Below the pieces are notes generated by a model. The model was not told the origin of the DNA. It searched no databases and saw only the letters and a program-made list of their open reading frames with translations. A DNA stretch of 64,000 nucleotides, taken from contig JAHHTU010000001.1 of the NCBI GenBank assembly GCA_020024455.1, positions 62,001 to 126,000 of the forward strand, in the 5' to 3' direction. Source of the DNA: Anaerotignum sp. GTDB lineage: Bacteria; Bacillota; Clostridia; Lachnospirales; Anaerotignaceae. Below are positions 16,263 through 25,474 of this stretch, piece by piece; the first letter of the stretch is position 1, and every line of letters starts with the position of its first letter. The translations under genes and the position numbers were made by a program.

Positions 16263-16943
16263 ATGATTTCCAATGATAAAAGAATTCGTATTATTACAGG
16301 TCACTACGGCAGTGGCAAAACTGAATTTTCCGTCAATTATGTGACAGCTTTGAAAGAAGTGTCAGACAGAAAAGTTGCGATTGCCGATTTAGATATTGTA
16401 AATGTCTATTTCCGTTCCCGTGAAAAGAAAAAGGAAATGGAAGAGCAAGGCATCTATGTCATTTCTTCTTCCATTGAAGGTGCCGGGTTAGATGTGCCTG
16501 CTGTATCAGCAGCAATCACAACCCCTGTCAAAGACAAGTCTTGCGATTATGTCATTGATTTGGGCGGCAACGATGTGGGAACAAAGGTGCTGGGAAGAAT
16601 CATTCCATTGTTACAGCCGGAGGAAGTAGATTTTTTTATGGTAGTCAATACATATCGCCCCAATACGTCCACACCGGAAGGCGTCATTGAACAAATGCGT
16701 AATCTGGAAGCGGCGTCCGGGTTAAAAGTGACAGGCTTTATCAACAACACGAACTTAATTCGAGAAACAACCGCAGCTTGTCTTGCTGATGGAGATACAA
16801 TATTAAAAGAAGTTACCAAACGCACGGGGGTTCCTGTGAAATATGTTTCTTATGTTGAGGAGCTTTTGACAGAGGAGATACCCCAAGGGCTTGCCGGCGA
16901 GTTGTTCCCGATGAAGTTCTATATGAGGAAATCCTGGATGTAA
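16263..16943 (+). CDS. P-loop ATPase (MinD/CobQ-like) of the oxidoreductase operon
   Basis: 226 residues. Walker A is GHYGSGKTEF at about residues 13-22, with the switch-like ADLDIVNVYFR segment and a later YVIDLGGNDVGTKVL segment. This places it in the SIMIBI class of NTPases (ParA/MinD/CobQ-like, but without the deviant Lys of MinD). It begins the operon that continues with a ferredoxin and the three subunits of a 2-oxoacid:ferredoxin oxidoreductase. A role in cofactor or Fe-S delivery to the complex is conceivable but inferred only from position. ATG 16263 is preceded by GGGAGGTG; the ATG at 16239 has no such site. Confidence 0.85.
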   Translation: MISNDKRIRIITGHYGSGKTEFSVNYVTALKEVSDRKVAIADLDIVNVYFRSREKKKEMEEQGIYVISSSIEGAGLDVPAVSAAITTPVKDKSCDYVIDLGGNDVGTKVLGRIIPLLQPEEVDFFMVVNTYRPNTSTPEGVIEQMRNLEAASGLKVTGFINNTNLIRETTAACLADGDTILKEVTKRTGVPVKYVSYVEELLTEEIPQGLAGELFPMKFYMRKSWM

Positions 16944-16972
16944 ATTTTCAAATTTATGGAGGTGTGTTTTGA

Positions 16973-17188
16973 ATGGCAAAAGGTAGAGTAACAATTGATG
17001 AAGTAATCTGCAAAGGTTGCGAACTGTGTGTTTCTGTTTGTCCAAAAAATGTTTTGAAACTTTCCGAAACAAAAATCAACCCTTCAGGTTACAATCCCGC
17101 AGAACCTGTGAACGATGATTGCATCGCTTGTCTGAGCTGTGCAAAAATGTGTCCGGATTGTGCAATTACAGTGGAAAAACTTGATTAA
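16973..17188 (+). CDS. 2-oxoacid:ferredoxin oxidoreductase delta subunit (2[4Fe-4S] ferredoxin)
   Basis: 71 residues with two complete [4Fe-4S] motifs: CKGCELCVSVCP and CIACLSCAKMCP. This is the electron-transfer delta subunit of four-subunit oxidoreductases such as VOR or KOR. It passes electrons from the thiamine-containing subunit to external ferredoxin. It has GGAGGTG upstream and is 17 bases from the alpha subunit gene. Confidence 0.93.
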   Translation: MAKGRVTIDEVICKGCELCVSVCPKNVLKLSETKINPSGYNPAEPVNDDCIACLSCAKMCPDCAITVEKLD

Positions 17189-17205
17189 GGGAGGAGGAAT
17201 CATCA

Positions 17206-18264
17206 ATGGCAAAGGTTTTAATGAAAGGAAACGAAGCAGTCGGTAAAGCAGCGATTGAAGCAGGTTGCAGATATTTCTTCGGCTACCCCATCACTCCTCA
17301 GAGTGAAGTACCCGAATATTTATCCAGTGAACTGCCAAAAGTAGGAGGTACATTTGTACAAGCAGAATCCGAAGTGGCTGCAATCAATATGGTATACGGT
17401 GCAGCAGCAGCAGGTGCAAGAGTTTTGACAAGCTCTTCTTCACCCGGTATTGCACTGAAACAAGAAGGTATTGGTTACTTGTCTAACGCAAGTATGCCCG
17501 CCGTTATCATCAACATGATGCGTGGGGGCCCAGGTTTGGGTACTATCCAACCAGGTCAGGCTGACTACAACATGGCTGTAAAGGGTGGTTCCAACGGTGA
17601 CTATCATGACATCGTATTGGCACCTGCATCTGTGCAAGAAGCAGTGGATATGGTTATGGAAGCTTTCGATTTGGCTGATTTCTACGGCACACCTGTTATC
17701 ATATTGGCAGACGGTTTGATTGGTCAGATGATGGAGCCTGTTGAATTTAACTATGTTTGCAAAAAACAGTTGAAAGAAAAAACATGGGCATTGACCGGTA
17801 AAGGCGATGGCGAAAAACACATGGTACAAAACTTGGTAATTGAACCGGAAGAATGTGAAGAATGGAATAAAAGCCATTTTGTAAAATATGCTGAAATCGA
17901 AGCAGAAGAACAGGCTTGGGAAGAATACTTGATGGACGATGCAGAATATGCTTTCGTTTCCTACGGTACAGCTTCCAGAGTGGTAAGAACAGCGATTGGT
18001 TACCTCAGAGCAGAAGGTTATAAAGTAGGTATGATTAGACCAAAAACATTGTGGCCTTTCCCTGTAAAAGCTTTTGATAAAGTAAACGACAGAATTAAAA
18101 AATATTTGGACGTTGAAATGAGCATGGGTCAAATGCTTCCCGACGTTGCAGTTGCTTGTAACGATAAATATAAAGTAGAATTTTATGGCAGAACAGGTGG
18201 TATGGTACCTGCTGTTGACGAAATCGTAGAATTTGGTAAAAAAGTTATGGGAGGTGACAAATAA
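17206..18264 (+). CDS. vorB: 2-oxoacid:ferredoxin oxidoreductase alpha subunit (VorB-like)
   Basis: 352 residues. The start (MAKVLMKGNEAVGKAAIEAG), the GYPITPQSEVPEYL motif and the MRGGPGLGTIQPGQADY segment match the VorB/KorA family (pyrimidine-binding and domain II of pyruvate:ferredoxin oxidoreductase-like enzymes). It oxidises branched-chain 2-oxoacids (or 2-oxoglutarate) with CoA to acyl-CoA, CO2 and reduced ferredoxin. Annotators usually call this subtype 3-methyl-2-oxobutanoate dehydrogenase; the exact substrate is not provable from sequence. Its stop overlaps the beta-subunit start. Confidence 0.92.
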   Translation: MAKVLMKGNEAVGKAAIEAGCRYFFGYPITPQSEVPEYLSSELPKVGGTFVQAESEVAAINMVYGAAAAGARVLTSSSSPGIALKQEGIGYLSNASMPAVIINMMRGGPGLGTIQPGQADYNMAVKGGSNGDYHDIVLAPASVQEAVDMVMEAFDLADFYGTPVIILADGLIGQMMEPVEFNYVCKKQLKEKTWALTGKGDGEKHMVQNLVIEPEECEEWNKSHFVKYAEIEAEEQAWEEYLMDDAEYAFVSYGTASRVVRTAIGYLRAEGYKVGMIRPKTLWPFPVKAFDKVNDRIKKYLDVEMSMGQMLPDVAVACNDKYKVEFYGRTGGMVPAVDEIVEFGKKVMGGDK

Positions 18265-19016
18265 TGGCAGTTGTATTTGAAAAAACAAAGGCGTTGACTG
18301 ATATTAAATTGCATTATTGTCCCGGTTGTGCACATGGTATCGTGCATAGACTGCTGGCAGAATGTCTGGAAGAAAGTGGCGAAGACAAAAATGCAATCTG
18401 TGCGGTTCCCGTAGGTTGTGCGGTATTTGCAAACAAATACTTTAACTTCGACGCAATCCAATGTGCACACGGTCGTGCTCCCGCTACTGCAACAGGTATC
18501 AAAAGAGTACACCCTGACAAAACTGTAATTACATACCAAGGTGATGGTGACTTGGCTTCCATTGGTACTTGTGAAATTGTACACGCAGCAGCAAGAGGCG
18601 AAAAAATCACAACTGTATTTATCAACAACGGTATTTACGGTATGACAGGCGGTCAGATGGCTCCTACCACATTGCCCGGCATGAAAGCAACAACTGCAAA
18701 AGCTGGTCGTGACCCTGAAATCAATGGTTTCCCTATCAGAATGAGCGAAATGTTGGCAACTTTGGACGGCCCGGCTTACATCGAGAGAGTCAGTGTTTCC
18801 ACACCTGCACAGGTAACACAAGCAAAAAAAGCAATCAAAAAAGCATTGGAAATTCAGAAAAAAGGTCTGGGCTTCACATTTGTAGAAGTGGTTTCCACTT
18901 GTCCTACAAACTGGGGTATGACTCCCGTAAAAGCTATGGAATTTGTAAGAGAAAAAATGATCCCTTACTATCCTCTTGGCGTTTTCAAAGACATTACAGC
19001 AGAGGAGGGCAAATAA
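18264..19016 (+). CDS. 2-oxoacid:ferredoxin oxidoreductase beta subunit (thiamine diphosphate)
   Basis: 250 residues. The thiamine diphosphate/Mg site is visible as GDGDLASIG followed ~28 residues later by NNGIYGMTGGQ. The N-terminal YCPGCAHG cysteines and a further Cys are positioned like the proximal Fe-S ligands of this subunit. It performs decarboxylation of the 2-oxoacid. It overlaps the alpha subunit by one base (TAATG arrangement) and precedes the gamma subunit by one base. Confidence 0.93.
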   Translation: MAVVFEKTKALTDIKLHYCPGCAHGIVHRLLAECLEESGEDKNAICAVPVGCAVFANKYFNFDAIQCAHGRAPATATGIKRVHPDKTVITYQGDGDLASIGTCEIVHAAARGEKITTVFINNGIYGMTGGQMAPTTLPGMKATTAKAGRDPEINGFPIRMSEMLATLDGPAYIERVSVSTPAQVTQAKKAIKKALEIQKKGLGFTFVEVVSTCPTNWGMTPVKAMEFVREKMIPYYPLGVFKDITAEEGK

Positions 19017-19017
19017 T

Positions 19018-19578
19018 ATGAATACTTTTTCTTCTATCATTGCAGGTTTTGGTGGTCAAGGTTCTTTGTTGATGGGTAAGATTATGGCTTACTCCGGTAT
19101 GTTGGAAGGTAAAGAAGTATCCTGGTGTCCTTCCTACGGTCCTGAAATGCGTGGTGGTACAGCAAACGTAAACGTTATCATCTCTGATGAAGGTATCGGT
19201 TCTCCTGTTATCACAAAAGATGCGGACTGTATTGTTGCTTTGAACCAACCTTCTTTGGATAAATTTGCACCGGTTGTAAAAGAAGGCGGCGCTTTGGTAA
19301 TCAATGCTGACTTGTGTTCTGTGGAACATTTGGAAGTGAAAAAAGGCGTAAAAGTTTTGGAAGTGCCTGCAAACAGAATGGCAACAGATGCATTTGGTGG
19401 TTCCAAATTGGCAAACTTGGTAATGTTGGGTGCAGTGGTTTATGCAACAAACGCTGTAAAAGCAGATGGTATAGACGATACATTTGCACACGTTTTTGAA
19501 GGCGGCAAAGCAAAATTTATTCCGGATAACAAAAAAGCTTTTGAATTGGGTTACAATTTTGCAAAAGAACATTGCTAA
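19018..19578 (+). CDS. 2-oxoacid:ferredoxin oxidoreductase gamma subunit
   Basis: 186 residues with the family start IIAGFGGQGSLLMGKIMAYSGM, then SYGPEMRGGTANVNVIIS. It corresponds to the domain III/gamma part of pyruvate:ferredoxin oxidoreductase that helps bind CoA. GAGGAGGG lies within the end of the beta gene. It closes the operon; a terminator follows. Confidence 0.93.
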   Translation: MNTFSSIIAGFGGQGSLLMGKIMAYSGMLEGKEVSWCPSYGPEMRGGTANVNVIISDEGIGSPVITKDADCIVALNQPSLDKFAPVVKEGGALVINADLCSVEHLEVKKGVKVLEVPANRMATDAFGGSKLANLVMLGAVVYATNAVKADGIDDTFAHVFEGGKAKFIPDNKKAFELGYNFAKEHC

Positions 19579-19600
19579 TTCAGATTTCTCAATATCATAG

Positions 19601-19630
19601 AAAAGTCCCTATATACATAGGGGCTTTTTA
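19601..19630 (+). terminator. Terminator of the oxidoreductase operon
   Basis: Stem AAAAGTCCCTAT / ATAGGGGCTTTT (one G-U) with ATAC loop and T run. Confidence 0.9.
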
Positions 19631-19669
19631 TTTTGCAAAAAAACAGTTCTTCCGTCTTTTGTGTTTTTA

Positions 19670-19678
19670 TGATATAAT
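19670..19678 (+). promoter_or_regulatory. Extended -10 promoter upstream of zapA
   Basis: TGATATAAT (19670-19678) matches an extended -10 (TGn-TATAAT); no clear -35 hexamer is seen. It is 66 bases before the zapA start. Confidence 0.5.
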
Positions 19679-19743
19679 TTTACCCATAATCAGAAGCAAA
19701 CAAAAGCAAAAAATAGTTGCTTTGTAAGGAGTGTGCAATCGTT

Positions 19744-20157
19744 TTGAAAAACAAGGTCAAAATTACCATTGACGGAAAAACATTTACATTGATGGGGCAA
19801 GAAAGTGAAGAACATATGCAAGATGTGGCAAGTTATATTGATACAAAAATGCAGGAAATTCGTCAGAATTCAAAAGCAGTTGCAAATGATACCAGCCTTG
19901 CTTATGTATTAACTTCTATCAATGTTGCTGATGAATATTTTAAGAATTTGGAGCATAATTTTGCATTGCAAAAAATGATAGAGATTTTGCGTTCTGAAAT
20001 ATTGACACAAAAAGAATGTATGGAAGATATGGAAAAAGAAATTGAAGAACTGGAACGGCAAAATCATAAATTACAGATAAAATTGGAAGAATATATGGCA
20101 GAAGAATTGGCTCGAAATGAGGGCAAACATACTGCAAAAGCAAGACCGAGAAAATAA
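19744..20157 (+). CDS. zapA: Cell division protein ZapA
   Basis: 137 residues, slightly longer than typical ZapA because of a charged C-terminal tail. The N-terminal strand region (KVKITIDGKTFTLMGQESEEHMQDVA) followed by a long helix (about 75-120) that can form a coiled coil is the ZapA fold. ZapA binds FtsZ and bundles the protofilaments of the Z-ring. The chosen start is TTG 19744, 11 bases after AAGGAG; the only in-frame alternatives upstream would include the ribosome site itself. It precedes a U32 peptidase gene, a common arrangement in Clostridia. Confidence 0.88.
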   Translation: MKNKVKITIDGKTFTLMGQESEEHMQDVASYIDTKMQEIRQNSKAVANDTSLAYVLTSINVADEYFKNLEHNFALQKMIEILRSEILTQKECMEDMEKEIEELERQNHKLQIKLEEYMAEELARNEGKHTAKARPRK

Positions 20158-20285
20158 AAAATAGGAGTATCTTCATAAATGGTGATGGAGAGTAGAATAC
20201 TTTGCAGGCAGTGGGTGTTCTTCTCTCTAAAATTTTATGGAGTGAAAATTTTTTTGATAACAAAATGACAGAAAGGAGCAAATAT

Positions 20286-22709
20286 ATGCTGTGTAAAATA
20301 AAACCGGAGTTATTGGCACCAGCCGGTTCTATGGAAAGTTTGAAAGCGGCTGTGCAAAACGGTTGCGATGCTGTTTATGTAGGAGGAAAAGCATTTAGTG
20401 CAAGACAATATGCAGGTAATTTTTCATTGGAGGAAATGGAGGAGGCTTGCGATTACTGTCACACCAGAGGTGTAAAAGTATATGTGACTGTCAATACGAT
20501 ATACAAAGACAAAGAGTTGAAAGGCTTTTTGGAGTTTGTAGGCAAACTGTATCAAATTGGCGTAGATGCATTGATTTTGCAAGATGCAGGTGCGGCAAAA
20601 TTGGTCAAACAATATTATCCTGATTTTCAACTGCACGCAAGTACACAAATGACATCAAATTCTTTGGCAGATGTGCAACATTGGCAGTCACAAGGATTTG
20701 ATAAAGTGGTGTTAAGCAGAGAATTGACATTAGACGAAATCAAGCATATTACAGAACATACGGAAATTGATGTGGAAACATTTATCCATGGGGCATTGTG
20801 TGTGTGTTATTCCGGACAATGTATTATGAGCAGTATGTTGGGCGGCAGAAGCGGAAACCGTGGCAGATGTGCACAAACTTGTCGCTTGCCTTATACACTG
20901 CACAAAGGATATGACAAAGTGGCAGAAGGGCATTTGCTTTCTCCAAAGGACATTGCAACCATCACCATATTACCACAGTTGATGGACGCAGGCATTGCAT
21001 CATTGAAAATTGAAGGCAGAATGAAAAATCCCGAGTATGTGGCAGGGGTGACAAGAATATATCGTAAATATATTGATTTGTATGCAGAACACCCCGAAGA
21101 GTATACAGTAGAGCAAGCAGATATCAAAGAGTTGTTGCAATTATTTAATCGTGGCGGTTTTACAGAGGGGTATTATACCTCTGAGGGCGGCTTGGATATG
21201 ATGAGCGTGGAACGTCCAAAAACTTGGGGGTTGAAAGTGGGTATTGTGGACAAGTATTTGCCGCAACACAAAAAAGTGGTCATTCGTACCAGAGAACCAC
21301 TCGTGCCGGGGGACGGTATTGAAATTTGGACGCAAAAAGAGCCACACGTGGGTTGCCAAGTGACAAAACATTCCAAAGCGGGTGAAGTCATTACGCTGAC
21401 ATTGGAAGGCGATATTCAGAAAAATGATGTGGTGTATCGTACCTATGGAAAAGCATTAAACGACACTTTACAAAAAACTTGGGAAAAAGAAACCAGAAAA
21501 TTGCCGATATTTGGGATATTAAAGGCTAATGTTGGAGAACCTTTGGCGTTGCAGTTGTGGGATAATATAGGAAACAGTGTATATGTCAAAGGCGATGTTG
21601 TGGAACAGGCGGGCAATCAGCCGACATCAGCGGAAAAGTTAAAACAGCAGACAGAAAAAATGGGTGCAACGCCTTTTGTATTGGTGGATTTAGATGTGCA
21701 GACAACAGACAATGCATATGTCAGCATTGGCGGACTGAATGCTTTACGCAGAGAAGCCACAGAAAAATTGGAGGAAGCTATCAAAAAGAAATCCAAACGC
21801 AACCATACACCAAAAAATACAGAAATTCATGTTGCAAAAGAATCCAGACAGTTGCAAAAACAGTTGACTGTTTTGGTGAGCAATTTGGAGCAGGTGGAAG
21901 CGGCAGTCAAACAAAAAGGTGTGTCTGTGCTGTATGTGGAGTCTGGGGAAGCGTTGGCAGAAAATTTGGAGCAGGTGATTGCAAAATGCAGAAAATATGA
22001 TGTGCAATGCTTTGTGGCGTTACCTCGTGTGGACAGAGGACGTGCCGCAGATTTGGCATACTTGGAACAGTATTTGCAAAGTGATATCGACGGCTTTTTG
22101 GTCAGAGCCGCAGGGCAATTATCTGCTGTGAAAGCATCAGGCAAAAAGATTGTGGTGGATTATAATTTGAATGTGGTCAACAGAGAGGCTGTGTTGTTCT
22201 GGAAAGAACAAGGGGCAGACAAAATCTGTCTTTCTGTGGAAAATAATTTGCAGGAGATTTCCAAAATGGCAGACAGAGATTGTGAAATGGTGGTATATGG
22301 ATATCTGCCATTGATGGTGACGCAACAATGTCCGATTGGCAATTTTGCAGGCGGCAAACAAAGTGGATTGTACTGCAAAGAGCGTTTTCGTGAGGAATTG
22401 TATTTCCTGCGTGACAGAAAAGGGGAGAAGTTCCCGCTGATGACAGATTGTGAACGTTGTGTTTGTTCCATATTGAACGGAAAACCCTTGTTTACACTGA
22501 AATTTTATGATGAAATACTGGAAAATGCTGTGGGCAGTGTGCGTTTGCAATTTACAAAAGAAGGCCCTGCACGTGTGGAACGCATTGTAAAAGCGTATAG
22601 CGAAATGACAAAAGATACTGCAAATTGCAGTACAGAAACAAAGTCCTTATTACAACAAATGAGCGAAAAAGGTAGTACAAAAGGACATTTCTTCCGTGGA
22701 GTGGAGTGA
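20286..22709 (+). CDS. U32-family peptidase / RlhA-like protein with DUF3656
   Basis: 807 residues. The N terminus LLAPAGSMESLKAAVQNGCDAVYVGG is the TIM-barrel start of the U32 family; the Cys-containing signature GQCIMSSMLGGRSGNRGRC plus later CPIGN and CERC cysteines suggests an Fe-S cluster, as in RlhA, which hydroxylates 23S rRNA C2501 in E. coli. The long C-terminal half corresponds to the DUF3656/collagenase-like extension seen in large Clostridia members. The peptidase name is historical; RNA hydroxylation is the better-supported activity for relatives, but it is not shown for this subtype. ATG 20286 is preceded by GAAAGGAG. It is followed by a wall-synthesis pair four bases downstream. 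Confidence 0.88.
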   Translation: MLCKIKPELLAPAGSMESLKAAVQNGCDAVYVGGKAFSARQYAGNFSLEEMEEACDYCHTRGVKVYVTVNTIYKDKELKGFLEFVGKLYQIGVDALILQDAGAAKLVKQYYPDFQLHASTQMTSNSLADVQHWQSQGFDKVVLSRELTLDEIKHITEHTEIDVETFIHGALCVCYSGQCIMSSMLGGRSGNRGRCAQTCRLPYTLHKGYDKVAEGHLLSPKDIATITILPQLMDAGIASLKIEGRMKNPEYVAGVTRIYRKYIDLYAEHPEEYTVEQADIKELLQLFNRGGFTEGYYTSEGGLDMMSVERPKTWGLKVGIVDKYLPQHKKVVIRTREPLVPGDGIEIWTQKEPHVGCQVTKHSKAGEVITLTLEGDIQKNDVVYRTYGKALNDTLQKTWEKETRKLPIFGILKANVGEPLALQLWDNIGNSVYVKGDVVEQAGNQPTSAEKLKQQTEKMGATPFVLVDLDVQTTDNAYVSIGGLNALRREATEKLEEAIKKKSKRNHTPKNTEIHVAKESRQLQKQLTVLVSNLEQVEAAVKQKGVSVLYVESGEALAENLEQVIAKCRKYDVQCFVALPRVDRGRAADLAYLEQYLQSDIDGFLVRAAGQLSAVKASGKKIVVDYNLNVVNREAVLFWKEQGADKICLSVENNLQEISKMADRDCEMVVYGYLPLMVTQQCPIGNFAGGKQSGLYCKERFREELYFLRDRKGEKFPLMTDCERCVCSILNGKPLFTLKFYDEILENAVGSVRLQFTKEGPARVERIVKAYSEMTKDTANCSTETKSLLQQMSEKGSTKGHFFRGVE

Positions 22710-22713
22710 GTAT

Positions 22714-24075
22714 ATGTTTGATTTAATCATCATGCTGAGTCGATACTTGTTTGTATTTTTGATTGGGTTGTATTTATGGGAGGCGATTGTGTATATCGCC
22801 TATGAACAGGGTGGATTTTTGGGTAGTCCCTATCATGCCATATCGGTACAACGCAGATTGATTGTGATGATGCATTTGGTGGCGTTTTTGATATTGTCAT
22901 ATCAGAGAGAAACACATTTGTTTGCATGGCAGGTATTGCTCTTTGGTGCGGTGTCGTTGGCGTTTTTATTGATTGCAGTGCAATTATTAGACCGATTTTA
23001 TTATGAAGGCTGTCCGCTGATTTGGACGGGAATGTTGTTCTTGATTGATGTGAGTTTGATTATGCTGCACAGACTTTCTCCCGCAACCGCACAAAAACAG
23101 TTGCTGTGGTTTGCGGTGGGGCTGGTCAGTATGCTGGCTTTGCCGTATATGCTGCGATTGATACCAAGATTTGAAATATTTGAATGGGCATATATCATTG
23201 TTTGTTATGGACTGCTGTTGTCCACACAAATTTTTGGGATTGAGCAATATGGTTCCAGAAACTGGCTGAGTATTGGCGGCATTACATTCCAACCTTCGGA
23301 ATTGGCAAAATTTTTGTTTGTGTTCTATTTGGCAAGTGTATTCAGAAAACGTGTGGAATGGCGGTCGTTTTTGGTGACAGGCATATTGAGTGCAGGCGTT
23401 GTGATGCTTTTGGTACTGCAAAAAGATTTAGGTGCGGCATTGATATTTTTTATGACATATATGGTTATGTTATATATTGCAACATCAAATGAACTATTGT
23501 TTTTTGCAGGCATGGGTGCGGCAAGTGGGGCGGCAATGGTTGCATACCGCCTGTTTGCACACGTGCGTGTAAGAGTGGCTGCATGGCAAAATCCATGGGC
23601 AGATATTGACCATGGCGGCTATCAGATTGTCAGTGCATTGTTTGCCATTACCACATTTGGATTGTTTGGCAGTGGCTTGACAAAAGGTATGCCAAACAGT
23701 ATCCCTGTTGTGGAGAGCGACTGTATTTTTGCGGCGATTTGCGAGGAATTCGGTGTGCTGTTTGGTGCAGGTGTGATTTGTATTTTTATCATGCTGTTAT
23801 ATCGTGGCATTCGCATTACATTGGATTGTGGCAGAAGATATTACAGCCTGCTGGCTGTGGGTATCATTGTGATGCTATGTTTTCAGGCGTTTGTCATCAT
23901 TGGTGGTGTGATTAAATTCATTCCTTTGACCGGGGTGACATTGCCTTTGGTCAGTTATGGCGGTACTTCTGTGATGGTTAGCCTGATGATGATTGGTATT
24001 TTGCAATGGGTATGCGTATACTGCGAACAACATAGCGAAAATGCAGAACAGATGGAAGGAGGCAACGCTACATGA
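22714..24075 (+). CDS. FtsW/RodA/SpoVE-type peptidoglycan polymerase
   Basis: 453 residues with about ten to twelve membrane helices. SEDS-family hallmarks include NWLSIGGITFQPSELAKFLFVFYLA, LVLQKDLGAALIFF (catalytic Asp in QKDLG), and the C-terminal FIPLTGVTLPLVSYGGTSV. SEDS proteins are glycosyltransferases that polymerise lipid II together with a cognate class B penicillin-binding protein, which here is the overlapping next gene. RodA versus FtsW versus SpoVE cannot be decided from sequence alone; pairing with a short PbpA-like PBP favours RodA-like use. The start is ATG 22714, four bases after the U32 stop. Confidence 0.92.
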   Translation: MFDLIIMLSRYLFVFLIGLYLWEAIVYIAYEQGGFLGSPYHAISVQRRLIVMMHLVAFLILSYQRETHLFAWQVLLFGAVSLAFLLIAVQLLDRFYYEGCPLIWTGMLFLIDVSLIMLHRLSPATAQKQLLWFAVGLVSMLALPYMLRLIPRFEIFEWAYIIVCYGLLLSTQIFGIEQYGSRNWLSIGGITFQPSELAKFLFVFYLASVFRKRVEWRSFLVTGILSAGVVMLLVLQKDLGAALIFFMTYMVMLYIATSNELLFFAGMGAASGAAMVAYRLFAHVRVRVAAWQNPWADIDHGGYQIVSALFAITTFGLFGSGLTKGMPNSIPVVESDCIFAAICEEFGVLFGAGVICIFIMLLYRGIRITLDCGRRYYSLLAVGIIVMLCFQAFVIIGGVIKFIPLTGVTLPLVSYGGTSVMVSLMMIGILQWVCVYCEQHSENAEQMEGGNAT

Positions 24076-25463
24076 AAAAAAGTGTAAGGCGTGTGTTTTG
24101 GTTATTGGCGTTGTGCTTTTTTGTGTTGTTGGGGTATTTGGGGAAATTGGTGATAACAGACAGACAGGAGATTTCTTCCAATGCATATAATATTCGTGTG
24201 CGTAATGATATGGAAGGCATACAACGGGGGGATATTTTAGACAAAGACGGAGAACTGTTGGCAACCAGTGTGTTGCAGTCTGATGGCAGTTATCAAAGAG
24301 AATATCCAAGGGCGAGAATGTCTGCCCATGTGACAGGTTACAGCAGTGTTGGGAAAACAGGTGTGGAGGCTGCGGCAAATTTTTCGATGATGTCTGTGCA
24401 TCATGAATTGCAACAGCGGATTGCAAATATCCTAAATGGCAAAGACCCGAAGGGAAATGATGTGGTGTTGACCATTGATATGGATATTCAAAGTGTGGCA
24501 GGAAATTTATTGGGGAGTGCAAAAGGTGCTGTGGTGGTGATGGAGCCGTCCACAGGGCGTGTGTTGGCAATGCAGGCATATCCCGATTTTGACCCCAATA
24601 CAGTGGGAAAACAATGGGAAAGTCTGACAGCAGACGAAGATAGTCCATTGGTAAACAGAGCAACACAAGGTTTGTATCCCCCTGGTTCTACATTCAAAAT
24701 TGTGACAGCTTTGGCAGGTATGGAACATATGCAAAATTGGCAGAATTTTACGGTGGAATGTACAGGAGAAAGTTATTTTGAAAATAAAGTGATACATTGC
24801 TACAACAATCAGGCACATGGTACGGTGGATATGAAAAAGGCAATGGAAGCTTCCTGCAACTGCTATTTTGCGGCATTGGCAAAAGAAGTGGGTGCAAAAA
24901 ATCTGAGTGAAGTGATGCAGCGTTGTGGCGTGCAAATGGATTATGGTTTTGATGTGGCATATAGTCAAAGTGTGATGCATTTGGATAAAAAATCAACCGA
25001 AAGCGAATTGGTGGAAACCGGTATCGGACAGGGGAAAACGAGCGTTTCTCCGTTATATATGGCAATGGTGATTTCTGCGGTTGCCAATGATGGTATGATG
25101 ATGCGTCCATATATGATTGACCATATGCAATATCCAAACGGCAGTACAGGTAAAACAACCGTACCGGAAAAATTGACACAGATTTGCAGTGCAACAGAAA
25201 GTGGTCTATTAGAAGAAATGCTGATTGATGTTGTGGAACGTGGTACTGGACAAGCGGCACAAGTTGCCGGTGTGACGGTGGCAGGTAAAACCGGTACAGC
25301 AGAAAATGCCACAGGAAATGACCATTCTTGGTTTGTGGGATATGCACCGGCAGAAAATCCCCGTGTGGCGATTGCGGTTGTGATAGAAGATATCGGTGAC
25401 GCAAAAGCAACACCGATTGCCGGCAAGGTGTTACAGGTGGCATTGGAAAAAACAGCGAAATAG
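24072..25463 (+). CDS. Class B penicillin-binding protein (PbpA-like transpeptidase)
   Basis: 463 residues: an N-terminal membrane anchor (VFWLLALCFFVLLGYL), a short pedestal beginning RGDILDKDGELLA, and a transpeptidase domain with the three active-site motifs: STFK (Ser206), SCN, and KTGTAE. It cross-links peptidoglycan and is the partner of the SEDS polymerase with which it overlaps by ATGA. Length and lack of a PASTA domain match the PbpA group found beside RodA. Residues for penicillin binding are intact. Confidence 0.93.
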   Translation: MKKSVRRVFWLLALCFFVLLGYLGKLVITDRQEISSNAYNIRVRNDMEGIQRGDILDKDGELLATSVLQSDGSYQREYPRARMSAHVTGYSSVGKTGVEAAANFSMMSVHHELQQRIANILNGKDPKGNDVVLTIDMDIQSVAGNLLGSAKGAVVVMEPSTGRVLAMQAYPDFDPNTVGKQWESLTADEDSPLVNRATQGLYPPGSTFKIVTALAGMEHMQNWQNFTVECTGESYFENKVIHCYNNQAHGTVDMKKAMEASCNCYFAALAKEVGAKNLSEVMQRCGVQMDYGFDVAYSQSVMHLDKKSTESELVETGIGQGKTSVSPLYMAMVISAVANDGMMMRPYMIDHMQYPNGSTGKTTVPEKLTQICSATESGLLEEMLIDVVERGTGQAAQVAGVTVAGKTGTAENATGNDHSWFVGYAPAENPRVAIAVVIEDIGDAKATPIAGKVLQVALEKTAK

Positions 25464-25474
25464 AGGCGATGGAT

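Noticed and set aside
18183..19040. 285-codon open frame on the minus strand
   Set aside because: Antisense to the oxidoreductase beta subunit; rich in Cys, His and Phe as expected of a shadow frame, with no ribosome site or motif.
23875..24666. 263-codon minus-strand frame
   Set aside because: Opposite to the SEDS and PBP genes, which carry full family motifs; no supporting signal.
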